This document shows positions 1 through 12,788 of a stretch of DNA of 64,000 nt, piece after piece. The notes below the pieces were generated by a model. The model saw nothing but the letters and a program-made list of their open reading frames with translations. It was not told where the DNA came from and made no database searches. The translations under genes and the position numbers were made by a program. Source of the DNA: Tetrahymena thermophila SB210 (Eukaryota > Ciliophora > Oligohymenophorea > Hymenostomatida > Tetrahymenidae); assembly GCF_000189635.1 (NCBI RefSeq), contig NW_002476434.1, positions 1,302,001-1,366,000 on the forward strand, written 5' to 3'. Each line of letters opens with the position of its first letter. Position 1 is the stretch's first letter.

Positions 1-1637
1 TCAAATATGGTCTGCAACTCTAATCTTCTTGTCGTGATAAAGATATAACAAATATGCTACCAGAGATTCTGGAGAAGGATATTTGAATAATCTTCTAAGT
101 AAACTATCTCCATCATGTCATCTATCTTCTTAGCTGAAAATATCTTGAAGAACTTTACCATAATACTTGTTATTATGTAAACTATTCTAAGCTTGTAGAC
201 TTCGCTGTCAATAATAAACATTTTAATTTCATTGAATTCCGTATCAAACAAATCACAAATGTACTCAATAAATTTTATTACTAATTTATTCGACAAATTG
301 AATTATTCGTTTTGACAGTTTTACTAAAACTAAACCAAAAAAAATTTTTGGTGGTTTTATAAGAAATTGAGTGTTAAGAGGTAATCTATCTTATTTAAAA
401 CATACATCAAAGACATTTCATTGTGATCTTTGATATATTTTAAATTCCATTCTTAGTTAACTATCAGTGAAATGTAGAATAAGATCTCGTGGGAATCAAA
501 ACCTTCATAGCACTGTCCAAAACATTTTGATAAGTGTTACCCATAAATGTTCTCACACTCTTGAGTATTCTTTGTTTTAGTGAAGTTTTAAATTTTAAAT
601 ATTTCTATGTAGAGTAGAGCATTAAATATCCCTTGAGAAGAGAAAGCATCCATCTTTTTATAGACAAAGTTGATAATATTCACTAACTCTAAAGCAGCAT
701 CAGCTATATTTATTTTAAATCCGTAGTATCCTAGCTTTAAAAGGTTCGAAGTTAAGGTTATTGCTTCAGTCAAACCATCGTATTTCTCATAATATATTTC
801 CAAATTCACCTCCTAAATCTTTATCATGAGAGAAATGTAGAATAAGATATCTTAAACTGGGTATTTTGCTGAAAGATCAAGACAAATTCTTTCAAATTTT
901 CTCAGTTTTTCTATCTACTTATTGATATCTTTTTTATTTGAGTAAATTTCATAATCGGAAAGTCTTAGAAGACAATCGAGGTACTTCTCAAACAAATCTA
1001 TAAAATAGAGCTTGTTTCCAACAAAATTTAAGCGATCTCCAGTCAACAACTTGATGTAGATGTCACAAAATAATATCTTTTCAATTTTTAACTGATACTT
1101 TCTGACATTGCTTTGCTGCAATTTTTTAACTTTTTATTCCTATTGTATTAACTCTCCTTACTTCTACTCTTTTTTAAGCTACTTCATTCTATATATCTCT
1201 GCTTAAAGCTGCTATGTCCCTTGCTGCAACTCCATTTACTAAAACTATAAGACCTCTTAATAGTCAGCAATTAAGTTATCGTTTTCATTTTATTCTACAT
1301 AATCTAATTCATTTTTAGAAAGAGTTTATAGCTTTTCATTGATCTTTTATGTATTAATTTTTGTATTTCCGCTACCACCTCCTCTGAGAAAAATATTTTA
1401 TTGAAACTGCTATATTCTAAACGCATAGTAATTTTCAAATAAATATTTTTTCAATAAGCTTTTACTGAATTGTCCTGATCTAAAAATCTTCGCTATATGA
1501 TGTTTTTTTGTGAAATTAATTTCTGATTTTGTTGAAGTTTTTTAGTTTAAAAAGAGAATTGTAATATTGCCTGCATCATCTATTTTAAACTCTATAGACT
1601 TGCCTTTTGCTAGCTATATTTCAATCTTTTAATTCAT
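1..1637 (-). CDS. Hypothetical helical protein, C-terminus cut by window edge
   Basis: Read with TAA/TAG as Gln, one frame stays open from an ATG at 1637 to the window start, giving 545 visible residues and no stop. I do not recognise the family. What is visible: a mixed N-terminal 90 residues; a Gly-rich turn (LRGGGSGNT) near residue 90; then a strongly charged Gln/Lys/Glu-rich stretch of about 70 residues, likely a coiled coil (QLKKEQKQGELIQQEQKVKK); then a Leu/Ile/Tyr-rich, probably all-helical region. Two segments look like internal repeats, DILFYISLMI and EILFYISLIV, so an ARM/HEAT-like helical repeat is possible but unproven. In-frame codons continue upstream of 1637 without an obvious ATG, so a further 5' exon cannot be excluded. 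No TGA occurs in 545 codons, which supports a real gene. No intron is evident. Confidence 0.75.
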
Positions 1638-3913
1638 AAATGTTCGCTATTAGCACCCCTTTAAGATTTTGTTTGAGAGCTTTAATGTTGATGCAAAATA
1701 GTACACTATTTTAAAAAACAAATATACAAAATTGAACTAATTTATGCAAACAATTTATTATTATATATGAATGTATGATTTATACTTTTTGATGATAGAT
1801 CAATTAAATAAATAAAAAATTACTGTATCTATAGATTGCTTAAATTACTTTAGTAATAAACTTTCATACAAAACAATATGATCGTACTTCTATAATAGCA
1901 CCACTTTATTTATTACAATATTTAAAAATTAGAATAAAATTTTAATGATTTAAAATATTAGAATTCTAATCGTAAATCTTAGAATAAAAAGATTGCTTAT
2001 ATTATATGATTACACTTATGTAGAGAAGTCTTTATTTACCTAATTTTTTTAAATTGCTAAAGGATAATTTAAATAAATATTTATACTTTCTTTCGAAACA
2101 GTAAAAGGTGTAAGGATAATAAATTATATTATATTTTATTGTTAAATTTCTAAAATCAAACACTCCTTTAAGTATTTTTCTAAATATTAAGAAATTACTT
2201 TTACATTTTCTTAACTTTATTCAGATTCTAACAAATTAAATAACTAAAATAGCTAAAATTTGATTGAAACTGATTTTAATTTCTTTAATTTTTTTTTTTC
2301 TACATGTTTTAATTACTGTATCTTTTTAATTTAAAAAATATAATATGACTAAAGTAAAAAATAATATAAATAATGGTCTTTGAAAATTTCTTTTAAAAGC
2401 GGATGAATAATTAATATATTTTTTAACAAAGAAACGAAGAATCATCATAATCCATGTATAAACAAAATAGTAAATCAAATGATGAATTATTTATTTAACA
2501 TATTGGCTTATAATTTTAATTAATTTTCAATAATAAATTAATTTTTGTAATTTTAGTTGGAGAATAAGAGCTTTTTTATATATATAACCTTTACTTTATG
2601 TATAAATTATATTATTTTAGAATAAACTGCACGCAATTAAAAATAATTTTAATATATTTTAATTAAATCATTTACCGTAAATCCTCATAAATTTTCACCA
2701 TATTTTCTAAATATTTATAAATAAATTAAATATCACTGATCACCATATAGTACTCTTGGAGTTTGGGGGGGAGGTTTGTGAGAATTAATGAGGATTTATG
2801 GTATATCTTTCATTTAAATAAATTTTTTTTATTTAAAAGTAAATATTTTGTAATAATCTCTAAATGTTTAAAATAAAAAAAACTTTTTTGTTGTTTGATT
2901 TTCAATATTAGTAGAAATAATTCAAAGCAAAATAATAAAATAAATATCTATTGATGACTTTGCAGACTTTGCAATTAACTAAATATTAACTTAATCAAAA
3001 TATACAGATGAAGTATATCAATATTTAAAATATCTAAAAATACGAATATATTAAATGTAATAAGATATATTCATATTTGTTAATATTTTGTAAAACAATT
3101 TTTTTGATTTTGAAAAATTTAGATATTTTGCAATTAAAAATAAATTGATATAATAATAAATTTATTTATATATGAATGGAAAATCAAAGTGAAGAAATAT
3201 ATTATTAATTACTAAGATTAAATATTTATCATTTTTATTTGCTTATATTTATTTATTTTTTATTATGACGTATAATTGCTTGAAATATCAATTGATTCTC
3301 TTTGGGGGTTTATATTTTATTTAAAATAGTACTTTTATTTTATATTTATTTACAAAATTTTTAGCTTACAATTTTAATTAATATTAAAAATTGAGCATAG
3401 AAAGACATATATTTTTCAATTAATTTAATTAAAATAAAAGTGATGCAAACAACCAAATAATTCGCAATCTTAATTTTGTGGTTAGCTTTATCATTTAGAA
3501 ATACTAACAAATTCATATCTAATTTTCATTCCTAAAATTTATTTGCCATATATCAAAATTTAAGATAAAAAAATAATATATTTAAAGTAGAAATAAGTTT
3601 TTTAAATTAAATGAGTTAGTTAGTATTCTATTTTGTTTCAATTTAATCTTTAAAAAGTAGAATTTTTATCTATACGAACAGATAACTTCTCATACTTCTT
3701 TTTTATTTTAATGATAGATTGATAAATTGGAAAGACTAAAAGAAAATCTGTATTTTGATAAGTTTTACACATATTTATAACAAATTAAAATGGATATAAA
3801 AGTTATTTAGAAGAGCTTTGTTAAAAGTAAAATTGCCTTAGAAGAGTATATAAGTATATATTAAAACAAATAAATACATTATAATGTAAAAATATTTTTT
3901 ATTTTAAGGTTTT
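1638..3913. other. AT-rich intergenic DNA with one foldback element
   Basis: About 2.3 kb of very AT-rich sequence between two minus-strand genes. I see no coding frame of convincing composition. The only structure is the inverted-repeat element at 2673-2803, annotated separately. Confidence 0.6.
2673..2803. mobile_element. MITE-like foldback element
   Basis: Two arms of about 28 bp face each other: left 2673-2700 begins TACCGTAAATCCTCAT, and the reverse complement of the right arm 2776-2803 begins TACCATAAATCCTCAT. About four mismatches separate them. The 75-bp loop contains a run of seven G's at 2765-2771, very unusual in this DNA. The outermost TA on each side fits a TA target duplication of Tc1/mariner/pogo type. 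No transposase is present, so it would be non-autonomous. A structured RNA hairpin is the alternative. Confidence 0.5.
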
Positions 3914-4333
3914 TCAGAAAGCTAAAGCGAAAATAGCCAAAAACAACAATGAAAAAACAATATTAACTGAGGAAGCGGTGATATTGTTTTACATGCAACT
4001 AAGAATTGAAGTACCATATGTAGCAAGATTAGCTGTATTTTGGGGATTACTAGTATTAGCGGGAGTGGCATATTTACTAAGAGGAATTTAAGTTATTGCA
4101 GTTTTAATACAGGTGTATTAGGTATTCCAGTCCATAGCTTAGCAGGCTTAGAAATTAGTCATAAAATCTTAGTAAAGTTATGCACCAGCAGCATCAATAG
4201 CTGAATAAGGAAGTGTTAAATTTTGAACACAACCCATCAAAGCAGTGTTTAATCCAGTAGTATCAACTGTAGTAGTAGTATCTGCAGAAGCTAAAGCTAC
4301 AAAAGAGATGAAAAGTAAGGCAGCGATCTTCAT
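3914..4333 (-). CDS. Small secreted, probably GPI-anchored Cys protein (139 aa)
   Basis: Complete single-exon ORF of 139 residues from ATG 4333 to TGA 3914 in the ciliate code. The start MKIAALLFISFVALASA is a textbook signal peptide, likely cleaved before Asp18, followed by a Thr run. The mature part holds four Cys (C35, C64, C75, C113), a pattern suggesting two disulphides, and is small-residue rich. The protein ends in a hydrophobic stretch with almost no tail (SLLFLAIFALAF then stop), preceded by Asn/Ser/Ala; that is the arrangement of a GPI-attachment signal. It is therefore probably a cell-surface or secreted protein. The gene at 7291-7644 has the same architecture without clear sequence similarity. 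GC content is clearly above the flanks. Function unknown. Confidence 0.85.
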
Positions 4334-7290
4334 TTTTGACTAAATATTGTAAATTTATTGAATTGCTTTTTTTAATAATTAATTAATTAATTAATCTCTA
4401 TAGACTACTTTTACAAATATTTAAACCAGAGATTACAAAATTTATAATTTTGTAATTCTTTTTTATGGTGAATGAATGGATTATTATTAACTTCTTAACT
4501 AGATAATTTCATAAAAAGTGCTTAGTGATGTATTACTCCAAATTAAGACACAACAAAACAAAAAATTAAGTATTAATCGCATGTCACTCCTTACGTATTA
4601 CTTTTTTGAGAAAAGTTATTAAAAATCATACAATTTTATAACAAAAGTTGAATATTTAATATTAATTTTTCTGCAAATCAAAATCTTCATTTACGAAAGA
4701 CTTTCCATATGTTTCTTCTAAAAATTAATGGTTAGTTTCATAGTAAAAGCTGATCAAATAAATAATTGCTTTCATACTTTATTATAATTTTTTAAATCAA
4801 ATCTTTGAAACCATTTTTTTTTTAATTTTCAAAAAATGGCTTCTTGATGAAATAAAATCAATTAAAACAAATAAACGACAAATGGATTTATAGATTTAAT
4901 TTAAGCTTTGCGTGATAATCAAGAAACATATTTTTTATTGATTTTGATGTGGAAAAATATGTAAATATTTACATAATTATATATGTTACATATAATTTAC
5001 CTTTGTTTATTTGTGATATATATTTCCAACAAAGTTTAGTAAGCTAAAACATATAAAGAGATTTATATTATTAATATAGCTATCTGTCTTTTTGTTTTAA
5101 TTTGCGACTAAGACATCACTCCAAATCTTATCAAAATTTTGTGGTAAAATTTTTAGTGAATCTGACAACTATGTAAAATTAATTAGATTAAATAAATATT
5201 AGAGATAGGCTAAATTAGTTTTTAAGTATATGAAAATCCGTCTTAGAGCTGTATTCACATAAATATTCTTAAACATGTTGGAAAATTATTTAAAAAAATT
5301 TGTTTAATTATGTATATAATTGCTTTTAAATACATAAAAAGCTAATTTATAGAGTTGATCTTATCAGAACAAGAACAACTATTATAATAAATAATAAAAT
5401 TATAATTTTATAATTACGTTACCTATTTATAATAACTTTTCGACTATATTTTCTTTTAGCTCAACTTATTCCCACTCAAATTAATTTGCAATATTAATTG
5501 CATCAATTTTAGATTAAATTAAATCAATAATCAATATTAATTTTATGTCACTTCATACGCAATATTTTTATAATACACAATGTTAAAAATAGCATTTATT
5601 TGAAATTAATATTCAATATTCTTAAATATAGAGGTACTTTTATATATTTGATTCTTCAATATTTACAAGTTGCTAGTCAAAGTAAGTAAATAATGTCTTG
5701 TTTTTATGATCTTCCAATACCAATAAATATAGAAAAAGAATTTAAGATGGAAAAAAGCTATATATTTATTTAGCTTACAGATATTAAAATTTAAAAGTCT
5801 TTATTTAGTATTGATTATAGTATTCTTTTACTTCTGATAATATTCAAAAGCTTTGAAATGTATCATATGAAGCAAAGAATCATTCATTTTATGGTATAAA
5901 ATTACTAAATAAAGAGCTATTAAATTTATCAAATCTACTTGTTGAAAGAATAAAATTATAATTTCTCAAAGTCATACATACAATTTAGAATTAATCTAAT
6001 TTTAAATTAGTTTTAAAATAAAAAATAAATTGATTGTTAATTTTTTACATATTAAATGTAATTATCATATTTAAATGTTAATAAAAAAATTAATTTTACC
6101 AAATATATAAATAGCTCTACAACAGAGCATAATTCTAACACTGCTTATAATCTAATCAATATAAAATAAATTTTATGGTAACTAAAATAAAAATAATTAA
6201 TTTATCATAATAAATATAGGATAAATGGATTGTATTTGTAAAAAATAGATTCTTATTAATAATAGTTGTCCCTTTTATTATCAATAAAATCCTACTATAG
6301 TGTTACTTTATTATAAAAAGAGAAAAAAATATTTTTCAAAATCCTTTGTTAATCAGGATAGACAATAATTTAATTTATTGTATCTTTATTTAATTGATTT
6401 AATTATTTTGTACTTTGTCTTAACCATAACCAAAATGAATGAATTACTTATTTCTTTAAATAAATGAAAAAAGTATTTCATTTTTTTTTTAATTTATTTT
6501 ATCATCTAATCTTTTCCAGGACTTAGAACTTTAGGAATTAAAAGTGTTCGATGGAATGGATGTCAGGGGGTATCTGTTGTTGCAAGATAGTTTTCTTTAT
6601 TTTTCCAGCTCTTTATTCATAAAAATATGTTATGTAAGAAAAAATAATTATACTATAGAAACAATTATTTTATTAGTAAAAAAATAATAAATTTAAATAA
6701 AATTTTATAGGTTATCTTATACTAAATTTTAATTATAAAAAGAATGATAAAGATAGGTAGGACCGAATTAATAAAATGAGGAATTAACTTTTACATAAAT
6801 TACATTTTTAATAAAGGTAGAATTAAACAAAAATAATATATTCCATTTACTATAATAAGCAAAGAAATAAATTTAAGCTAATGTGAGGGTTCAAATAATA
6901 CAAAGTGGAATTATTTTAAATTTTAGAAATAGATATTATGTTTTATAAAAATGAAATAAATATGATTTATTAAACATTCTGATAATATACTTTGCACATT
7001 TTTGTAAATTTTGTTAAATATTTTATAAATAAAATACAAATAATTTAAATAATTTGAACATTCATTTGCTTTTAGTCTTGCTTTTTTTACCAAATAAAAT
7101 TTAAATAAATTTTAAAACCATTTCTTTTTAAAGATTTTATTAGTAGAATAAATTAACTTAATAAATGATAAAATAAATAAGCTAAAAAAGTTTTAAAAAA
7201 ACCAAGAAACTAACTAACATGATAATATTTTAAATCTAAACATTATGCAAACATAAACGAAGTAGAATACAAATATCAAAATTATAATTC
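4334..7290. other. AT-rich intergenic DNA
   Basis: Nearly 3 kb without a gene I can defend. A short AATT tetranucleotide repeat lies at about 4372-4394, just upstream of the small Cys-protein gene. A frame open from 5693 to 6397 is discussed under rejected items. A small GC-richer island occurs at 6518-6590 (listed separately). The rest shows nothing. Confidence 0.5.
6518..6590. other. GC-richer orphan island
   Basis: About 70 bp with a base composition unlike its surroundings, including a run GTCAGGGGG and the string GTGTTCGATGGAATGG. On the plus strand one frame reads PGLRTLGIKSVRWNGCQGVS, which looks coding, but it sits in AT-rich DNA without a start or exon borders I can place. It could be a fossil exon or a small structured RNA; a tRNA does not fold from it. 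Confidence 0.3.
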
Positions 7291-7644
7291 TCAAAATATG
7301 ATAGATAATATTAATAAAATTGCTGATGATATTAATATATTTGATGAGTTAGTCCATGTACAACTTAAATACTAATTGTAGTATAAAATAAATTATCTAT
7401 TTTATGTTTTTGGATTACATTTATTTTAAAGTTAGGTTTAGAAATCTGCAGAAGTATCTGAGGCAGCCTGATTTATACATAATTTTAATGCCTAGCATTC
7501 ACTGTAATAAGAATCAGTTTATTTTTAATTTGATGGGCAATACAATTATTGCAGTTCTGTATCACAAGGTTATTTAGTTTTGTCCTCAGCATAGACAGTG
7601 CTTAAAATAAAAATAATTATGAAAACGAAGCTAATATTTTTCAT
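7291..7644 (-). CDS. Small secreted, probably GPI-anchored Cys protein (117 aa)
   Basis: Complete single-exon ORF of 117 residues from ATG 7644 to TGA 7291. The N-terminus MKNISFVFIIIFILSTVYA is a signal peptide with likely cleavage before Glu20. Six Cys follow (C27, C36, C50, C56, C76, C95), consistent with three disulphides, in a polar Gln/Thr/Ser-rich domain. The C-terminus is hydrophobic and ends the protein (SSAILLILSIIF), again like a GPI signal or a minimal membrane anchor. Many Gln codons are TAA or TAG, so standard-code gene finders would break it. Same strand and design as the gene at 3914-4333, suggesting a loose local cluster of small surface proteins. The family is not recognised. 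Confidence 0.8.
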
Positions 7645-9712
7645 AATGACTGTCAGTTTTTATCCTTATTAATTAGTTTTAATTTATTTTTTAATATTAT
7701 TTATTATTAATGCTCCTCAAACCAATTTACTATTAATAATCAAACAAACAAGCAAGCATTTATTATTTAATACAATTATAGAGCATATTTCATTTGTAAA
7801 ATTAAAAATTCATATTATTTTGAGAAATTAAATTAATTGTGCTTCAATAAAACTAAAATAGATTTGCAGATTTTTTGAAGGTAGTTGGTATAATTTGTTT
7901 GATTTTGATTTACATATTTTATTTTTGCAGAATTGTATTATAATAAATAAGATAAATTAAAAATAGAATAATTTTATAAAACTCCAAATATAATTCAAGA
8001 TGATTTTTTATTTTGCATTCAATAGGTTTTACTTTGATAGTTATAGATCACAAAGAAATAATATCCTTGTAGTTATCTATTTTATAATTTAAATATTGTT
8101 AGAGCTAATATTAAATATGAAAATCTCCTTAGTATATTCAAATTAAGCTAATATAATTGAAGTAAAAACAACATAATTATTTTTTTTCAACCTAAACAAG
8201 ACAGTAAACATCATTTTTTGTCATAATTTGTTGACGATTGGCTATTTATGAAGTATTTATATGAAATAAAATTTAAATTATGACTTTATATAACATTTCT
8301 TTCATATGAATTTAAAGTTAGATGAGTAACTAAGTATACTTATTTCATAGATTTAAAATTAATTTAATCCTAAATTAACTAAAATTTAAATTTATTTTTA
8401 CATTTTTCCATATTTTTGAGGTGGAGTTTTTCATTTTAAAAATTTTTTTTCCTTTTTATTTGATTTTATAAATTAAACTAACTAACAGAATAATTTATTT
8501 GAAACATACAAAAGTGTGTAAAAAAGATTATCTTTTAGATGATAAAAAAATATTGACTTACAATTTAAGTTGTGGGTAAAATGTAATATATTTTCTAGTT
8601 AAACTATATTATTATAAGATAAAAGTTAACATTAAGCTATTTTATGTTAAATTATTTTAATATTTGTATGGAGTTTTTTATAAAAAATCTATAAAAATTT
8701 AAATTATTTTACTTTTAGCAAAAAATTATTTATTACTTAGAAAAAATCTAATTTTTTTTAATTTTTATTAATGAGAAAGTGTTTTTTTTCTAATAACTTC
8801 AAAGGAAAATAATTATTTTAACTAAAACTTTAGTTTTTAGGAAATATTTTTATTTTTAAGCTGTATTGAATATTTTAGATATTTATTATTTGCCTCCATT
8901 TCATAAAATAGAAATCAAAATAAAAAATTAAATATTTAATATCAAAAATTAAAAATATAATGTAAAATTAATTTATAATAATATTCATCTTAACTTAGGA
9001 GCTTTAGGTTAAACTAATTCATACTTGACACAATAATTTCCAGGTCATGGAAGATGCTAATTTATAATATGAGGTATATTTTAATAAATAGGACTACTAA
9101 CTAACCTGCTTTTCATTCGATGTATCTCTTTTTATTTTTCTCTCTTTTATACCATTTGAAATAAATATTCGTTTTAAATAAATACATTTTATAGTAAGTT
9201 TTGTAGAGGTATTAAAATTAAATCCCTCAAAAATAGATAGATAATTGATAATTCTTTAAAATATTATTTTTTCAAGTGAATAAAAAATTGATTGATTTAT
9301 TCTTCACTTTTCAATAAATATTCAATTCTTTTTACTTCTACTTTACTTTGAAATAATCTTTTAACTTAACATTAAAATATTTTTTAGAAAAATCTCATTT
9401 GAAATGATTACTAATATAATTTATTAATTTCATAAACATTCTAGCATTCATTTTCATGAAATGCTTTGATAAATAAATATTTTATTTTATCTTCTGAATA
9501 ATTTTTTTAAAAACCTATTTTAAAATTATTTAGAGCAATCCATAAAAAACAAAAAATAAACTTCAAACATTTTTCAAAATACCAAAATTAATAAAATAAA
9601 TATTAAGATCGACCCTTAAGTTATAGCTGAATAGTTAGTTGAATAGCAATTTAAAATTGAACTTCCAAAAGACTGTACTAATGGATTCGGACATTATTTA
9701 ATACAAGTTTAT
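7645..9712. other. AT-rich intergenic DNA with a coding-like fragment near 9.0 kb
   Basis: Mostly featureless AT-rich DNA. At 8982-9073 a plus-strand frame reads IHLNLGALGQTNSYLTQQFP, then a few more residues to a TGA; its codon composition is gene-like but it has no start. It could be an exon or relic related to the open frame that begins near 9.56 kb. No splice pair linking the two could be fixed by eye. Confidence 0.35.
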
Positions 9713-10039
9713 ATGCATTCCTCATAAGATGGTAGTGATGTTGTTGAAGAAGCACAAGCCACATAGCATTAGCCGAAAGTTCCATAATCAACTTAGCAGA
9801 CAGTATCTGTTCCTGAACAAGGAGTTTTTATATTTTAAATGCATGAATATAATTTAGAACTCTGTATTGTTTGTTAAGCAAAAATAACTTATAAAATAGC
9901 AACTATTATTATTCCTCTTTTTAATTATTTCATCAGAATCTTATGTATATTTAAATATAAATATTTAAGATATCGTATGATATGTATAAAATTAAAAAAT
10001 ACCTATGAAAGTATTTATTTAAAGATATTATGCGTTTGA
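9713..10039 (+). CDS. Unresolved open frame, possibly the 3' exon of a larger gene
   Basis: Open frame ending in TGA at 10037-10039. The first in-frame ATG is at 9713 (108 residues), but the frame is open upstream to at least about 9560 with gene-like composition (KIELPKDCTNGFGHYLIQVY), so the true start or an acceptor site lies further left. The middle is polar and Gln/Val/Pro-rich (QPKVPQSTQQTVSVPEQG). The last 60 residues are hydrophobic and basic. No family recognised. This may be a degenerate gene or a terminal exon. Just downstream, around 10.05 kb, another frame encodes a very hydrophobic stretch but lacks a start. Confidence 0.4.
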
Positions 10040-10693
10040 GATGAACTAACTTGTTACTATTTTTCTTTGTAATTTTGTTGATTTCTTTCTTTTTATTCAA
10101 GATTTATATTATTTTAATATTAATTAATTCTTTAAATGACCACCAAAATAACCCTGATTCACATAAAATAAGGTCAATTTATTTTTCTTTATTATTTCCA
10201 CAAACAATAAATGAAAAATACAATTTTTATTTAAAATGTGAGATAAATTATAGAGTCAGTCATTTTTAATCATAATAAATTTTAAATTTCTACTAGAATA
10301 TTATTTAATATATTTCAATCTAAAACATTCAAATGGTATGAGTCCTTGTTTGTTTCACGTTTCATTGAAGAATATAAATTTTCTAAACCAAATAAAATTA
10401 TTTAAATATAATTTAAAATATTTGTATGTATGCTTACAATTTATTTTCTCTTCTTTTTTTTCTAAAAATTATATCAGTAATTTGATTTAAAAAATCTAAC
10501 TAATTCAAAGTTTAATTTATTATTTCTTTCAAAAAAAAATTAATTATTTATCAAGTAAATTTTATTTTGGTGAAAAATATTTTGTTTGTTTGTTTATTTA
10601 TTTATGATAATTTCTGAAATGTAAAACTAAATAATTATTAAGTACCAATTATTTAATTATGTGAGTATTATTTAAATAATGTTTTAATCGAAA
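10040..10693. other. Convergent intergenic region
   Basis: About 650 bp between the plus-strand frame ending at 10039 and the minus-strand coiled-coil gene ending at 10694. AT-rich, with T-runs and a short TTTG/TTTA repeat near 10585. Apart from the hydrophobic startless frame near 10.05 kb I see nothing here. Confidence 0.5.
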
Positions 10694-12788
10694 TCAAATA
10701 AAAGTTTATGAGCTTTTATTATCTAGGATACTTGATAGTATTTTATTTTTTTAAATTTTATCCTTAATTAAACGTGCTTTCTTTTCAAATTCAGATTTAG
10801 ATTCTTCGAAAACTTGTGGCTTTAAAGACATTAAACCTATAACTTAAACAGGAGTAGTATCTTTAAACGAATACCAGTCTAGTTAAAAGTCTTCTTTTTA
10901 GTATTCTTTTTTATACTTTTGGAGCTTATTATCTAGCATAGACTTCAAGGTGTCGTGAACCACATATCTCATCTCTCTATCTTATAGTTTAGGCTTAAAT
11001 TTTATTTTTTGTATTTTTTATTTAAGATCTAATTCTGTTAAAAACAATTCTGCTTTCTACATTTCAAATAGCAGAGATCCTTACAACCCTTAATCTTTCA
11101 ACACTTTTCTTTGTGATTTCTCCAAGTTTTTTCTTTCCAAATCAAGGCAATCTTCAAATAAGGAATATAACTCAAAGAAATTATTGCAGTTTTAAATTAG
11201 TTTATTTTTAATGTTCAAATTTTTAACTCTGTATTTTTCTATTTACTTATTAATTTGTTAAAGTTCAGCAATTTCTGTATTCTAAAAGTCTTGAGGGTTA
11301 AGAAAAGAGTAGTTATTATTCTTCTATTATCTAGAAAATTAAAAAATAAATAACTAAATTAGATTAAAAAAATAATTTATACCCTTGTTGTAATTGTATT
11401 GATTGAGAAAGTATTCTCTTAGATGCATTTGGATTGAGTGTTATATAGCTTTTAGAGTTATTGTTATTTTGCAATTTTTTGCTTATTATCGAAGAGTCAT
11501 TATAGTTTTCTTAAACTTACTAATGAGAAATTTAACTTAAATTTTATATGTTATTCAGTTATGAATTTTACAAAGTTTTCATACTGATTGAGTGATTTCT
11601 TTTAACCATTTTTAATGTTCCACAATAAGCTTCTATTTTAGCTAGAGGATCATTCTAAATAGCATACTTTTGAGTAGAGCTAGAGTTTCTTTTACTTTGA
11701 ACATTAGGAGAAATTCTTGATGTTTATGCTTTAGCTTGAGATTAATTATTAGTTGGAATATTTAAGTATGTGTTTTAATTATTCTTATTTGGTATACTTT
11801 AAATTGATTCATTTAAGCTAGGTTAGCTAGCACTGGCATTAAATTTTTAAGTTATATCCAAATGAGTATTATCTAGATGGGTGTTATTTTGAAAATCATT
11901 TAGGATGTTTATTTTAAATGGCTGGGTTTTTAATGCCATATCTCTTTGCTTTTAATAGTCCTCTAACATATTTTATAGCTCAATAATCTATTTAGAATAA
12001 TTTAAGTTTTCTCTGTTTTTTGATGATAATTAATCTTTACGATATTTGTATATTTAATATAAACCTAAAGCTTATTCCTCTTCTTTCTTGATATTCACTT
12101 TCATAATTTCTATATCACGCTTTAAATTCTCTGAAAACGTTTAATAATTTTCTAGTTGTTACATCATAACTTATACTTGCTGGTCTCTGTTGATTTTACC
12201 TTCCATATTTTTCAACTCTTCAAAATAAACTTATAACTTTTCGCGGACTTTTTATAAGTAATTAACCAAAAGATAATAGCGCCGATCAAGAAAGCCTCTC
12301 ATATCCATCATTGAATTATCTAAGTGATCCTGTAAATCAATGACATATCCGTCAACATTTTATTTCTATTTGACTGACTTTTGCAAATCTTATTCTTTGT
12401 ATTCAATAGATCCAAACCCTAATCTTTTAAATTTTAAATCGAATTCCTAATCTCTCTGCTTTTTCTTATTCCTTGACTAAGGAGTACCTTGCATAGAACC
12501 CTCCTCACTTAATGCAGACAACTTTCTTCCAATACCCATATCATTTTTTATCTAATCAATTTGCTTATTTATAATATTTTTATTAGTTATTATTTATGAT
12601 ATTTGTATGTCCTAAGAATAATCTTCAATTGATGCCTTTCTTGTAGGATCTTGATCCTTTATTTAACTTTTTGAAGACTAAACATTAGCATCTAAGTTCT
12701 TAGTGCTATTCTTTGAGTTTCTCAAGTCATTTTATTCCTAAATATTTTATTAACTATGATTATTCTACTCTCTCAGGTTTTCATTCAT
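10694..12788 (-). CDS. Coiled-coil protein, 680 aa, one intron
   Basis: Starts at ATG 12788 and ends at TGA 10694. One intron at 11331-11382 (52 bp, GTATAAAT..TTTCTAG) must be removed to keep the frame; the spliced length is exactly 681 codons. The N-terminal 100 residues are Asn/Ser/Gln-rich and probably disordered. Residues of about 110-270 are highly charged with heptad-like Leu/Ile spacing (for example YQKVREKLQVYFEELKNMEG), indicating coiled coil. A Ser/Asn/Gln-rich linker follows. The C-terminal third is again helical and charged (LEKSQRKVLKDQGLQGSLLF). The design suits a ciliary or cytoskeletal structural protein, but no diagnostic domain is visible, so this is inference. It is transcribed divergently from the S28 peptidase gene, 1.46 kb away. 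Confidence 0.85.

Noticed and set aside
5693-6397. 234-codon plus-strand frame beginning MSCFYDLPIPINIEK
   Set aside because: Composition equals the noncoding background (Ile, Lys, Asn, Tyr, TAA-Gln). With TGA as the only stop in such AT-rich DNA, frames of this length are expected by chance, and there is no conserved copy.
6540-6560. TTCGA-containing string that resembles a tRNA T-loop
   Set aside because: No acceptor stem, D-arm or anticodon arm can be folded around it.
9090-9110. TAACTAACCTGCTTT, resembling a Tetrahymena chromosome-breakage sequence
   Set aside because: Four mismatches from the 15-base consensus, which is normally almost invariant, and no telomere-adjacent features.
10051-10269. 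Very hydrophobic plus-strand frame after the 9.7-kb ORF
   Set aside because: It starts at a TTG, has an in-frame upstream TGA and no ATG; could be a terminal exon but nothing links it to a gene.
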